NCBI GenBank assembly: GCA_004791255.1
Contig: SRUQ01000012.1
Coordinates: forward strand, 113,321-177,320
DNA length: 64,000 bases
Reading direction: 5' to 3'
Source of the DNA: a bacterium M00.F.Ca.ET.205.01.1.1
Lineage (GTDB): Bacteria; Pseudomonadota; Alphaproteobacteria; Rhizobiales; Rhizobiaceae
Shown here piece after piece: positions 9,701-17,623 of the stretch. The translations under genes and the position numbers were made by a program. Below the pieces are notes generated by a model. That model saw nothing but the letters and a program-made list of their open reading frames with translations, did not search any database and was not told the DNA's origin. Each line of letters begins with the position of its first letter. The stretch's first letter is position 1.

Positions 9701-10354
9701 CACCGACCCGCTGAAAATGGAGATGCCGGTGCTGGTCGCCACATCACGGATGGTGATGCCTTCGCCTGTCGCCGAAAAGACATTGCCTGAGATGTTGATG
9801 TCGACCGATCCGGCCCCGCCGGTCTGCGCAGCATCGAATGCGTTGCCGTCGCCATAGTTGACGATGTCCCCGCCCGTGTAGCTGATCGTACCGCCGGCCG
9901 CCGAGATCGACAGGGCCGCGGTTCCGCCCGAGGTCGGCGTCATATCAGGGTCGACGCGGATCACGCCATTGTTGATGATGGAGACGCCGCCGTCGCCGGT
10001 GTTGGTAACGGCAAGGCCGTTCCCGCTGACTGTCGTTCCTGCATTGACGTCGACGATCACCGGCGTGTTGGTCAAAATCACATAGTTGCGGTCATTGGGC
10101 GGGTTGGCGCTGTATGTCGTGTCGGTGGTGAAGGTATCGTCGCACTGGATGGTGACGCCGACGACGCAGTCCGCCCGGGCTTGCCCGGGAGCCAGCAGGC
10201 TCGCGCCGGCCGCGGCGGCGATGCCGATGGCGGATCGCAGCGCAAGCCGGCTCGCCTGCGAACGCAAATTGCCACGAGGCACCAAATTTATGGAAGCCAA
10301 ATTTATGGAAGCTTGTTCGGGAACCGGAGCCCCGGCGAGATTCTGGATACACAT
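6716..10354 (-). CDS. Classical autotransporter (type Va), 1212 aa
   Basis: This is a self-exporting surface protein. A long signal peptide (about residues 1-61, cleavage near QARA-DC) is followed by a passenger of about 860 residues made of Gly/Thr/Val/Asn-rich beta-helix repeats, then an autotransporter beta-barrel from about residue 935 to the C-terminal Phe (ending LGVRF). The passenger contains a large internal duplication: segments with GNTAIVARQT, GNGIFA and NGDIKAGN occur twice about 787 bases apart. An alternative GAGGGG site lies 11 bases before the ATG. No peptidase or other enzymatic motif was recognised in the passenger, so its function is probably adhesion or aggregation, by family analogy only. 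Confidence 0.92.
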   Translation of the reverse strand: MCIQNLAGAPVPEQASINLASINLVPRGNLRSQASRLALRSAIGIAAAAGASLLAPGQARADCVVGVTIQCDDTFTTDTTYSANPPNDRNYVILTNTPVIVDVNAGTTVSGNGLAVTNTGDGGVSIINNGVIRVDPDMTPTSGGTAALSISAAGGTISYTGGDIVNYGDGNAFDAAQTGGAGSVDINISGNVFSATGEGITIRDVATSTGISIFSGSVTALTADGIDVQSQSATGNVTVMTNGDIKAGNIGIVGVILNALATGNVDVTADASIDAASGVAADNLGSGSTTVTTIGPVTATTGNGIFAQSNGGAVTVAATDVTSTGNTAIVARQTNSITDAIVTVIAGNVSGTTGIDVVNSGIGATSVAANGTVTATSAVGIKVTANDAVNVSVANTVTGATAGLTLIGGGFFGGDISVTGTGGFVGGTGSAATILNNSTGTVTVDISGASSSTGGEGIVVRDTSAGGKISVATGAVTALTAGKDGIDVQSHSLIGNITEVANGDIKAGNAGMVAVILNAVAVGNIDVTANGSLDAQSGMGIDAENYGSGSTKVTTVGPVTVTTGNGIFARSAGGDVTVNAGDVTSTGNTAIVARQTGAGAIDITTSGTVEGASAAIDAQSNAGHAIGITLSGATHNSSQTAAALAINTAGGATTLINDGALLGRVTLGDFVDKVTNNATWTTGGTSLFGGGIDTVVNAAGATLVTASDGASLETTTFSGLESLSNSGRLTIQDGGAGDVTVVSGNATLAPGSTYAIDIGAALQSDLLHVTGAATITGSTLNVAVQGAAIGHYTVLTADSGLNGEFAGVTGITSTAFLSVTDSYDINNAYLDVLQVHNFASVGLTPNQIATGEALDSIPASGSLYNAVLGLATDAEAEAAFDQLSGEIHSSAKGMLVQDSHFVRDAATNRIASAFGDGGTTAALPVMAYGEGGPEMVAADTDRFAVWGQAFGSWGKADSDGNAAAFDRSTGGLLAGADTLVGDWRVGVLGGYSHASFDADDRNSSGDSNSYHLGLYGGTNWGAIALRTGAAYSWSSLSTKRSVAFNGFADQLSADYDAGTAQMFGELAYKADAGRFKFEPFANLAYVSVHTDGFTETGGGAALTSTGSTTDATFTTLGLRGATDFALGGMNATARGTLGWRHAFGDVAPTSTFAFAGGDAFTIAGVPIARDAALVEAGLDVHLAPNATLGLTYSGQFGGGVDQGAKVDLGVRF
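10283..10312 (-). repeat. 15-bp tandem duplication in signal-peptide region
   Basis: The 15-mer CAAATTTATGGAAGC occurs twice back to back. It lies within the autotransporter reading frame and duplicates five codons (SINLA, then SINLV) in the N-region of the signal peptide, so it is in frame and tolerated. Confidence 0.95.
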
Positions 10355-10389
10355 CCTGGAGCCGCCCCCTCAAGCAGCCAATTCGGCGG

Positions 10390-10520
10390 CCTCAAAGTGT
10401 TGAACGCGATGCTTCCATTCCTGGGAACAACCAGAAACACTATTTGCTTGGCGTTCAACTTTTGACTTAAGGCCTTAATCGAGGTCAATCAAGCGCGGTG
10501 TCACCCAAAAGTAGCACGCC
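10390..10520. repeat. Intergenic element, copy A
   Basis: About 130 bases upstream of the autotransporter gene match 12053-12180 in the same orientation, with about three-quarters of positions identical by eye. Copy A keeps TTGAACGC (10400-10407) and GGCGTTCAA (10450-10458), but the perfect palindromes of copy B are degraded here. It is probably a promoter/operator region of the autotransporter gene. Confidence 0.75.
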
Positions 10521-10577
10521 TCGAAATCTTGGGCAGCGAGATCGCCGCTCCTGCTGCCCGCCATTCGAGGTCCGGGT

Positions 10578-11540
10578 CTATCTGGCGCACGTTGGCGTAT
10601 GGCCGAAGCGACGGCGGAAGCAGCGATTGAAATACGACACGTCGCTGAAGCCCGCCATCATCGCAATTTCACTGATTCGCATGTCGTCATGGTGTCTTTG
10701 CGAGAGCATCCTGTGCGCTCTCTGCAGGCGCAGTTCGAGAACACGCTCGGAGAAACTGATGCCTGTCTCCTGAAGCAGATCCTGGACATAGCGCGCCGAC
10801 AGGCCGAGTTCTTTTGCGACAGCTTGCGCGGAGATTTCTGGATCGGTGAAGCCGCCGCGAATTTTATTCAGAATCGTCTGCGTCCGTACCGCACGTAGAC
10901 CTCGCGCGTCCGCGTTGTCGTGCGCCGTCACAGGTGCGGCAATGGAAGCGGTGGCGGCGATCAGATCGGCAATATGATCGGCCACGAACTGCATGGTCAG
11001 TTGAGACTCGGCTTCTTTCTCATCGGCCAGAACGCCGACATAGGCACGAACAAGGGCGTTGATCATCATGGAGCTAGACACGACCGTCATCAGGCGATCC
11101 TCAAACCCTGCACATCGCTGACGCACGCGTTCGCGATCGGTCTGCACGGCGATCAGGCCGCATTGCCCGTCGCTCACTCGGATGATTGAGGGAGCGCTCT
11201 GCTCGACAAGAACGGACGCGCCTGGACTCAGATCGACGCTCCTTCCCGACTGGTCGACGCTGAGCGGGGAGTGTCCGGCATTGAGAAGCAACACGACATT
11301 ATTGGTGCTCTGGGCCGCAATGTCTTCAGTGGTTCTCGATATCGATTTGACAGTGCCGTGGATCGTGCCCACCGAAACGTCGCAAGTTCGAACAATCCTG
11401 AGCCCGCCTTCGAACGATCTGCCGATGGCCGGATCGGCACGCAGACGGGCGTAACCGGATGTCAGCGATGAGATCCATTGCTCTTTCTGGATTTGTTCGC
11501 CGCCGATCAGGTCGCTGGAATTGTAGATAATCCTGTGCAA
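10578..11540 (-). CDS. AraC-family transcriptional regulator
   Basis: The protein has 320 residues, with an N-terminal sensor region of the AraC-binding-like type (about 1-200) and a C-terminal pair of helix-turn-helix motifs (about 225-318) ending RRRFGHTPTCAR, the usual end of AraC DNA-binding domains. The start is a TTG preceded closely by GAGGG. It lies directly upstream of the autotransporter gene on the same strand, separated by repeat element A, so that gene is its most likely target. An N-terminal AraC fragment lies upstream of it. The inducer is unknown. Confidence 0.88.
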   Translation of the reverse strand: MHRIIYNSSDLIGGEQIQKEQWISSLTSGYARLRADPAIGRSFEGGLRIVRTCDVSVGTIHGTVKSISRTTEDIAAQSTNNVVLLLNAGHSPLSVDQSGRSVDLSPGASVLVEQSAPSIIRVSDGQCGLIAVQTDRERVRQRCAGFEDRLMTVVSSSMMINALVRAYVGVLADEKEAESQLTMQFVADHIADLIAATASIAAPVTAHDNADARGLRAVRTQTILNKIRGGFTDPEISAQAVAKELGLSARYVQDLLQETGISFSERVLELRLQRAHRMLSQRHHDDMRISEIAMMAGFSDVSYFNRCFRRRFGHTPTCAR

Positions 11541-11665
11541 GGATCCCTCATATGTTAGTTCGATCGGTGGTCCGGCGTCATCATCAATTTTGAGTAGACT
11601 CTTGGGGTCATTCTATTTACTCGAATGAAATCAAAAGTTATTCCATATCCTTATTTGGGTAGCCC

Positions 11666-12028
11666 TTAGCTATCCTGATTTTGTCGCCGACAGATCAATC
11701 CGGCGCTTGAACATCGGTGCGGATTACTTTTGCGCGCGAGCGAAGGATTGCGCGTTTGGGAGTCCCGCACCGAGCCTGGCGCACCCGCAAGCTGCTCGCC
11801 GGTTGAGGTGGTGATGCTGTTACGATGCAGGCCGGGGAACGTGCTTGCAGCCACCAGCGAGCCGACGGCCGTTGCTTCGATCGCCGCTTCGAAAGACAGG
11901 TTCTCCGCTATGTCGTATTCGACCGACCAAATCTCGGCGACGTGGATGTCCTGCCAGAGGGAAAACCGATCGCGGTCGCCAAGATGCTCGGGCAATTGAG
12001 CCGATGAAAACACCGTCTTTCGCGACAA
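11666..12028 (-). pseudogene. AraC-type regulator, N-terminal remnant
   Basis: The first ~70 residues (start by TTG; motifs FSSAQLPEHLGDRDRFSLWQ and GSLVAASTFPGLH) resemble the N-terminal ligand-binding domain of AraC_binding_2 regulators. The similarity then stops, and the frame continues into low-complexity Ser/Arg-rich sequence without any helix-turn-helix. At 120 residues against about 320 for the family, it is a truncated gene. Element B sits immediately upstream, as element A does for the autotransporter. It could also be a very short sensor-only protein, but the abrupt loss of similarity argues against that. Confidence 0.6.
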
Positions 12029-12112
12029 GGAAGCGCCCCGCTAATCCCGCAGCTTCAAAAAATCGAACGCGACGCTTTCCATTCCAGGAATAACCAGCAA
12101 CATTGATGGCTC

Positions 12113-12134
12113 GGCGTTCAACCGATTGAACGCC
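12113..12134. promoter_or_regulatory. Palindromic operator candidate in element B
   Basis: The perfect inverted repeat GGCGTTCAA-N4-TTGAACGCC (9-bp arms) is typical of a dimeric repressor or activator site. In copy A only the left arm is intact. The LuxR-type gene starts 168 bases to the right. Confidence 0.6.
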
Positions 12135-12157
12135 TTAGTCGAGCTCAACCACGCTTG

Positions 12158-12180
12158 GCGTCACCCGAAAGTATGACGCC
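12158..12180. promoter_or_regulatory. Second inverted repeat in element B
   Basis: GGCGTCA-N9-TGACGCC has perfect 7-bp arms at 12158-12164 and 12174-12180. In copy A the same place reads GGTGTCA and GCACGCC, so the symmetry is lost there. Confidence 0.5.
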
Positions 12181-12301
12181 GAAAATTCCTTCGAGGCGAT
12201 CGGCGTCCCACACCGACCCGCCGTTCAAAATATTGCTGGTTTCAATTCTTGTCCGCCACCCGTGATGCGGATGGTGCGCGTACCGAGGTTTAGGAGAAAC
12301 G

Positions 12302-13447
12302 GTGGAGAGCCTGGGGAGTGAACTGCTTTCTTCGATCATCGGTGATATCTACGATTGCGTTTTGAATCCGGAAGACTGGGCCGGGGTCATGACCCGGATC
12401 ACCGAAGCCGTCGACGCGGCCTATTCCACCATCGCGCTTGCCAGCACCGGCGACAATCACGGCCGTTTCGCGGCTCAATCGCCCTGGGATCCCGTGCAAA
12501 TGCGCGCGCTCCAGGAGGACTATGACTTTGACGCCATCCCCGGTCTGAGGGCGGCGGTCGCCGGCGACGTCGACACACCCGTCGCGACGCTGTCGCTGAT
12601 GAGCGAAACCGAACTCCAGCAGACGCCATTTTTTCAGAACTGGGCCAAACCACAGGGATTGCGCGAAGGCTGCATCGTCAAATTCGTTCATACGCCGGAC
12701 CGGATGGGGCTCCTGGGCTGCACCACGCGGGCCAGCAGGGGAATCATTACTGTTGAAGAGCAGCGTTTCCTGGCCCTGCTCGCGCCGCATCTGCGCCGTG
12801 CCTCGCTGATCGGAGATTTGCTCGATCAAGCCCGCATTACCACCAGCCTTTATCGACAGACGCTCGACCACGTCGCCGTGCCTGTTGTTCTCACCGGCGC
12901 CAACGGAGCAATCCTCCATGCGAATGGGGCTGCCGATCGGATGCTTTCCGGGCAAGGCCCAATTCTGTCCAGGAATGGCCTGCTGCAGCCGCAAAACCCG
13001 GCGATAGCCCGCTCCCTGCTGGAAGCAATCGCCAGTGCGGCGGGCGAAGATGCGTCGCTCGGCTCCCGCGGCATAGGCCTGCCCGTTTCAGCCCCGGGTC
13101 AACCGCCTGCCGTCGCCTATGTGTTGCCGCTGACCGAGGGAACCGCGCGCGCGGCTTTCCGGCCCGCCTGCGCCGCAGTCTTCGTCTCGACCACGACATC
13201 GTCCTCGCCACTTCCCGAGGCCGTCCTGACGACGCTGTTCGACCTTACTCCTGCCGAGGCTCGCGTCCTGCTGCGGATCGGTGGCGGATCGACCGCGTCC
13301 GAAAGCGCGCTGTCGCTCGGCATCGGCGAAAACACCTTGAAGACCCATCTCAACCGCATCTTCGCCAAGACCGGCACGCGGCGCCAGGCCGATCTCGTCA
13401 AGCTCGTTTCGGACATGGGCACGCCGCTGGCGCCGCATCGGCGCTGA
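12302..13447 (+). CDS. LuxR-type HTH regulator, 381 aa
   Basis: The gene starts at a GTG seven bases after AGGAG. The first ~300 residues are an unassigned sensor region, and the C-terminus (about 315-375) is a LuxR/GerE helix-turn-helix with LTPAEARVLLRIGGG and NTLKTHLNRIFAKTGTRRQ. There is no receiver-domain or acyl-homoserine-lactone-binding signature that I recognise, so this is a one-component regulator with an unknown signal. It precedes two outer-membrane protein genes on the same strand, 256 bases away, which are candidate targets. Confidence 0.88.
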   Translation: MESLGSELLSSIIGDIYDCVLNPEDWAGVMTRITEAVDAAYSTIALASTGDNHGRFAAQSPWDPVQMRALQEDYDFDAIPGLRAAVAGDVDTPVATLSLMSETELQQTPFFQNWAKPQGLREGCIVKFVHTPDRMGLLGCTTRASRGIITVEEQRFLALLAPHLRRASLIGDLLDQARITTSLYRQTLDHVAVPVVLTGANGAILHANGAADRMLSGQGPILSRNGLLQPQNPAIARSLLEAIASAAGEDASLGSRGIGLPVSAPGQPPAVAYVLPLTEGTARAAFRPACAAVFVSTTTSSSPLPEAVLTTLFDLTPAEARVLLRIGGGSTASESALSLGIGENTLKTHLNRIFAKTGTRRQADLVKLVSDMGTPLAPHRR

Positions 13448-13703
13448 AGCGGAGCCCAAGGCTGGCGCCAGGCCGTGCCGGAAGGCCGTGCCCTGGCCGG
13501 CTCGTCCGCCAGATGCATGGCGCCATCGACCGAGGCTGAATAGCCACACTAGCCGAGAAAGTGCCGAGGCGCGCTCCAGGACAATTCCGGTGCGGCTCAG
13601 CCCAAGACGCCGCCAGCGAACAATGCGACTCCTCGACGACACCTGGGTCGCCGCGAAGCATTTCCACGGCCAGGGGGACGCAACAGCATTGAGGTAGCAA
13701 ACA

Positions 13704-14393
13704 GTGAAAACGATTCTTCTCGCCACAGCCCTGGTTCTCGCGCCTGTCGGCATGGCGTCCGCGGCGGACCTCAATGAGGGTTCGCCTGTCGCCGCCTACG
13801 ACTGGTCCGGCCTCTATGCCGGCGGTCACTTCGGCTACGCAGCCGGAAGATCCAATCTCTTCATCGACGGCGCTGGCAATGGGGGCACCGACGTCAACGC
13901 TGCCCTCGATCCGAGCGGATTTATCGGCGGCGTCCATATCGGCTTCAACCAGGAATTGGCGAACCGCCTCGTGCTCGGTGCCGAGGCTGACATCGCGTAC
14001 AACAATGTCGACGGGTTGGACACCTTCGCAGGCGCCGGCGCGTTGCTCAAAAGTGAAATCAAGTGGTCGGGTTCGGCGCGGCTGCGGGCCGGCTATGCTT
14101 TCGACCGGACCTTGCCTTACATCACGGCAGGCGTGGCCGCGGCCAAGTATGAAGTGGGCTTGATCGCCCCCGGTCCCGCCGGTTCAATACCAGTCCATGA
14201 CGAAACCCATCTTGGCTGGACGGTCGGGGCTGGCGTCGAGCACGCCTTCACCGACAAGTGGATCGCCCGCGTCGAATATCGCTACTCCGACTTCGGCACC
14301 AAGGATCTCTCAGCTGCTGCTGGTCTCAACACCGTTGCTGACATCGATCTCAAGACAAACGATGTGCGCGTCGGCCTCAGCTACAAGTTCTGA
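13704..14393 (+). CDS. Omp25/31-like outer-membrane beta-barrel protein
   Basis: The protein has 229 residues. A signal peptide (about 1-20, ending ASA-AD) precedes an eight-stranded beta-barrel of the Omp25/Omp31 or OmpA-like type common in Rhizobiales. Features include YDWSGLYAGGHFGYA at the mature N-terminus, VEHAFTDKWIARVEYRY, and the final strand VRVGLSYKF with terminal Phe. The GTG start is preceded by GAGG at 13691. A hairpin follows the stop. Such proteins are abundant structural porin-like components; no specific function can be assigned. Confidence 0.9.
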   Translation: MKTILLATALVLAPVGMASAADLNEGSPVAAYDWSGLYAGGHFGYAAGRSNLFIDGAGNGGTDVNAALDPSGFIGGVHIGFNQELANRLVLGAEADIAYNNVDGLDTFAGAGALLKSEIKWSGSARLRAGYAFDRTLPYITAGVAAAKYEVGLIAPGPAGSIPVHDETHLGWTVGAGVEHAFTDKWIARVEYRYSDFGTKDLSAAAGLNTVADIDLKTNDVRVGLSYKF

Positions 14394-14412
14394 CCTTCCG
14401 AACCGAACAAAC

Positions 14413-14439
14413 CCCGCGGCGGCCTTTTTCCGCCGCGGG
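14413..14439 (+). terminator. GC-rich hairpin after omp gene
   Basis: CCCGCGGCGG and CCGCCGCGGG form a perfect 10-bp stem around a T-rich 7-base loop, 20 bases after the stop codon. No T-run follows the stem, so it may be a weak terminator or an mRNA-stabilising hairpin. Confidence 0.6.
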
Positions 14440-14453
14440 ATTCAAGGCTCTCA

Positions 14454-15275
14454 ATGCATCGTTGTTCAATCGTGGTCGTGTCGTTGATCGCCGCCACATC
14501 CGCCCATGCGGCTGATACCGTGCAGCCGCTGGCCGGGGAGGCGGTGCTGACGCCGCATATTTCCGGCTATGGCGAACTCTATCTCGGCGGGCTTCGCTTT
14601 GTCGGCGACGACTACACGACCCGGGCCGGCGGGGGTGCCGCGCGCGTCAATGTAGCGTTTGCGCAACGCTGGAACCTGCAGGGAGACGCGACCTACGACC
14701 GAATCTGGGGTCACTATGCCCCTCTGGACGACACGCGCGGCGCGATCCATTTCTATTACCGCGATCCCGACAGGTTCGCCGCCGGCGCCTTTGCGGCCTA
14801 CACATCATTCGGTATCGACAGCGCCGTAACTGCGAACAACTATGCGGTCGGCCCGGAGGTCCAGCTCTATCTTGGCAATCTGACCCTCTACGGCCAGGCC
14901 AGTGTCGGCCAGCTCACCATCAACGACTTTCATGGCGACCAATGGGGCGTGCACGCCACGGCACGCTATTTCGTCCACAAGAACCTTCGCATCGATGGCG
15001 AGCTGGCCTTCAACAGGACGAACTACGGCATGAACGAGGACGTATTCGGCGTTGCCGTCGAGGCAATGTACCGTTTCGACGAAACCCCCTGGTCGTTGTT
15101 CGGACGCTATCAATTCGAGCGGACGAAGGTCGAAACGTTTGCCCGGGACACCAGGGCCAACAAATTTGTCGTCGGCCTGCGCGCCAGCTTCGGCAGCGGT
15201 TCGCTGCTCGACGAAGACCGCAACGGGGCGACCATGGACACCTACCGCCCCGCTTCGGTGATCAATACGAAGTAA
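14454..15275 (+). CDS. Exported beta-barrel-like protein of unknown function
   Basis: The protein has 273 residues with a signal peptide (cleavage near SAHA-AD). Alternating aromatic and polar beta-strand patterns (for example HISGYGELYLGGLRF, GVHATARYF, WSLFGRYQFERT, FVVGLRASFGSG) suggest an outer-membrane barrel. It follows the Omp25-like gene, separated by a hairpin. I do not recognise a named family. The C-terminus (about 25 polar residues after the last strand) does not end in an aromatic residue, which is unusual for a simple barrel. Confidence 0.75.
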   Translation: MHRCSIVVVSLIAATSAHAADTVQPLAGEAVLTPHISGYGELYLGGLRFVGDDYTTRAGGGAARVNVAFAQRWNLQGDATYDRIWGHYAPLDDTRGAIHFYYRDPDRFAAGAFAAYTSFGIDSAVTANNYAVGPEVQLYLGNLTLYGQASVGQLTINDFHGDQWGVHATARYFVHKNLRIDGELAFNRTNYGMNEDVFGVAVEAMYRFDETPWSLFGRYQFERTKVETFARDTRANKFVVGLRASFGSGSLLDEDRNGATMDTYRPASVINTK

Positions 15276-15421
15276 CGCGCTGTATTCAGGAGAGGGCGGC
15301 GTTGCCGATCTCCTCCTCACGGGGGAATATCGCCCGCCGCCTCGGGCTTCGCCGATCACTGGCGTCGCCCCACTTGGACTCGCCGAAATACCACCCATAT
15401 TGAGTTCATGGAGCTTTGAGC

Positions 15422-16804
15422 GTGTCCTTCGCGCGGGTGGCCCTTCTTGCCGCGGCTTTTGTCGCCGTGGCTGCATTTTCTCCCTTCTCCTCGGCCGGGA
15501 GCGAGAGGGTTGCCTTGAGCGTCGTCATTGACGGCGCCATCGGGCCGGCAAGCACCAGGCAACTCGAGGAAGGGCTTGATACCGCCGCCAGACGGGACGC
15601 CGCGGTCCTCATCCTGCAGATTGATACGCCGGGCGGGCTGGTCACTTCGATGCGCGAGATGATCGCCGATATCTTGGCTTCGCCGGTGCCGGTCATCGGC
15701 TATGTCGCGCCGGCCGGCGGCCACGCGGCGAGTGCCGGCACTTATATCCTCTACGCCACCCATGTCGCGGCGATGGCGCCCGGCACCAATCTGGGCGCGG
15801 CAACGCCCGTCGAGATGGGCGGGCTGCCGTCGCTTCCGGGCGGCGACAAGGACAACGGCCCGGCCAAGGACGAGAAGGACGCCACCGGCCGGCCGGCCGG
15901 CGACGCGATGATGGCCAAGGTGACCAATGACGCCGTCGCCTTGATCCGCTCGCTCGCGGAACTTCGCGGGCGCAACGGCGACTGGGGCGAGAAGGCGGTG
16001 CGTGAGGCGGCGAGCCTGTCGGCCAACGCGGCGCTGCAGGAACATGTCATCGACTTCGTCGCCCACGACACCATCGAGCTCTTGCAACTGGCCGATGGGC
16101 GCACCGTCGACGTGGCCGGCAGGAAAGTGGTCCTGGCGACCAAGGGGCTGTCGGTCGAGACCCTGGAGCCCGGCTGGTTCATCCGGCTGCTCGCCGTCAT
16201 CACCGACCCCAACATCGCCGTCATCCTGATGCTGGTCGGCGTCTACGCCATCGTCTTCGAGTTCACCAGCCCAGGTGCCGTGGCGCCCGGCGTCATCGGT
16301 ACGATCTGCCTCGTGCTTGGGCTCTACGCCCTCAATCTCCTGCCGATCAACTATGCCGGCCTCGCCCTGATGCTGCTCGGCGTCGCCTTCCTCGTCGTCG
16401 AGGCATTCAACCCCACCGTGGTGCTTGGGCTCGGCGGTGTGGCCGCCTTTCTGTTCGGCGCCGCCATGCTGCTCAAGACCCAAAGTCCGGGCTTCGCCAT
16501 GTCATGGGCGGTCATCGGTCCAGCCGCCGCGCTGACGCTCGGGTTGGCACTGCTGACCGGCACCTATGTCTGGGCGGCGCGCAAGAGGCTGCCGCGTGTC
16601 GGCGGCGAGGCCATGCGCGGCCTGCCGGCCGAAATCCTCGACTGGCAGGGCAGCGAGGGCCATGTGCTGGCCCAAGGCGAGCGCTGGCGGGCGAAGGCCG
16701 ACGAGCCCATCGCACCGGGCGATAGCGTCGAGGTGACCGACATCAACGACCTCGTGCTGACCGTGCGGCGGCGCGACGCCGGCAGGAAGGAAGCAAGACA
16801 ATGA
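15422..16804 (+). CDS. nfeD: NfeD-family membrane serine protease
   Basis: This is a membrane-bound ClpP-like protease with a C-terminal OB-fold domain, 460 residues long. A signal/membrane segment (1-25) is followed by the protease domain with DTPGGLVTSM and the nucleophile region GGHAASAGTY (Ser about 104, by analogy with the archaeal 1510-N/NfeD family), then four to five membrane helices (about 255-385), then the OB domain. The GTG at 15422 is preferred over the TTG at 15416 because GGAG lies eight bases before it. Its stop overlaps the slipin start (ATGA), the classic nfeD-slipin pairing in which the protease is thought to cleave the SPFH partner in membrane quality control. Confidence 0.93.
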   Translation: MSFARVALLAAAFVAVAAFSPFSSAGSERVALSVVIDGAIGPASTRQLEEGLDTAARRDAAVLILQIDTPGGLVTSMREMIADILASPVPVIGYVAPAGGHAASAGTYILYATHVAAMAPGTNLGAATPVEMGGLPSLPGGDKDNGPAKDEKDATGRPAGDAMMAKVTNDAVALIRSLAELRGRNGDWGEKAVREAASLSANAALQEHVIDFVAHDTIELLQLADGRTVDVAGRKVVLATKGLSVETLEPGWFIRLLAVITDPNIAVILMLVGVYAIVFEFTSPGAVAPGVIGTICLVLGLYALNLLPINYAGLALMLLGVAFLVVEAFNPTVVLGLGGVAAFLFGAAMLLKTQSPGFAMSWAVIGPAAALTLGLALLTGTYVWAARKRLPRVGGEAMRGLPAEILDWQGSEGHVLAQGERWRAKADEPIAPGDSVEVTDINDLVLTVRRRDAGRKEARQ

Positions 16805-17559
16805 GCATTGGTTATGTGGCCTATCTATTGCTTGCGCTGGTCGTGGTCATCTTCCTGTCCGCGGCCATCCGCATCCTCAGAGAATATCAGCGCGGCGTGG
16901 TGTTCACACTCGGCCGCTTCACCGGGGTCAAGGGTCCGGGCCTCATCATCCTCGTCCCCTTCGTCCAGCAGATGGTGAAGGTCGATCTGCGGGTGGTGGT
17001 GCAGGACGTGCCGCCGCAGGACGTGATTTCGCGCGACAACGTCTCGGTGAAGGTCAACGCGGTGCTCTATTTCCGCATCGTCGACGCCGAGCGGGCGATC
17101 ATCCAGGTCGAGGACTATATGGCCGCCACCAACCAGCTGGCGCAGACCACGCTGCGCTCGGTGCTCGGCAAGCACGAGCTCGACGAGATGCTGGCCGAAC
17201 GCGACAAGCTCAACAGCGATATCCAGGAGATCCTCGATCAGCGCACCGATGCGTGGGGCATCAAAGTGTCCAATGTCGAGATCAAGCATGTCGACCTGAA
17301 CGAGAGCATGGTCCGCGCCATCGCCAAGCAGGCCGAGGCCGAGCGGCTGCGGCGCGCCAAGGTCATCAATGCCGATGGCGAGCAGCAGGCGGCGGCGAAA
17401 CTGGTCGAGGCGGGCCGGATGCTGGCGGCCGAGCCGCAGGCCATGCAGCTGCGTTATTTCGAAGCCCTGCACGACATCGCCGGCGAGCGCTCGTCCACGG
17501 TGGTGTTCCCGCTGCCGGTGGATCTGCTCAGCCAGTTCCTGAAGCAGCAGGGGAGTTGA
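16801..17559 (+). CDS. Slipin / SPFH (band 7) protein, NfeD partner
   Basis: The protein has 252 residues. One N-terminal membrane helix (about 5-25) precedes an SPFH/prohibitin-like domain (EYQRGVVFTLGRF, ISRDNVSVKVNAVLYFRI) and a charged C-terminal coiled coil (KQAEAERLRRAKVINADGE). It forms oligomers at the inner membrane and is the usual substrate or partner of NfeD. Translation is coupled to nfeD by a 4-base overlap. Confidence 0.93.
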   Translation: MSIGYVAYLLLALVVVIFLSAAIRILREYQRGVVFTLGRFTGVKGPGLIILVPFVQQMVKVDLRVVVQDVPPQDVISRDNVSVKVNAVLYFRIVDAERAIIQVEDYMAATNQLAQTTLRSVLGKHELDEMLAERDKLNSDIQEILDQRTDAWGIKVSNVEIKHVDLNESMVRAIAKQAEAERLRRAKVINADGEQQAAAKLVEAGRMLAAEPQAMQLRYFEALHDIAGERSSTVVFPLPVDLLSQFLKQQGS

Positions 17560-17623
17560 TGGAGTCGGCGGCGGAATTGCCGATGTCTCGCTTGCGGAAG
17601 AGATCGACAGCTTCGCCGCCACC

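Larger units (their letters stand above)
12053..12180. repeat. Intergenic element, copy B
   Basis: This is the second copy of the element at 10390-10520. It lies between the AraC remnant (minus) and the LuxR-type gene (plus). It is the better preserved copy, holding two perfect inverted repeats that are annotated separately. Confidence 0.75.
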
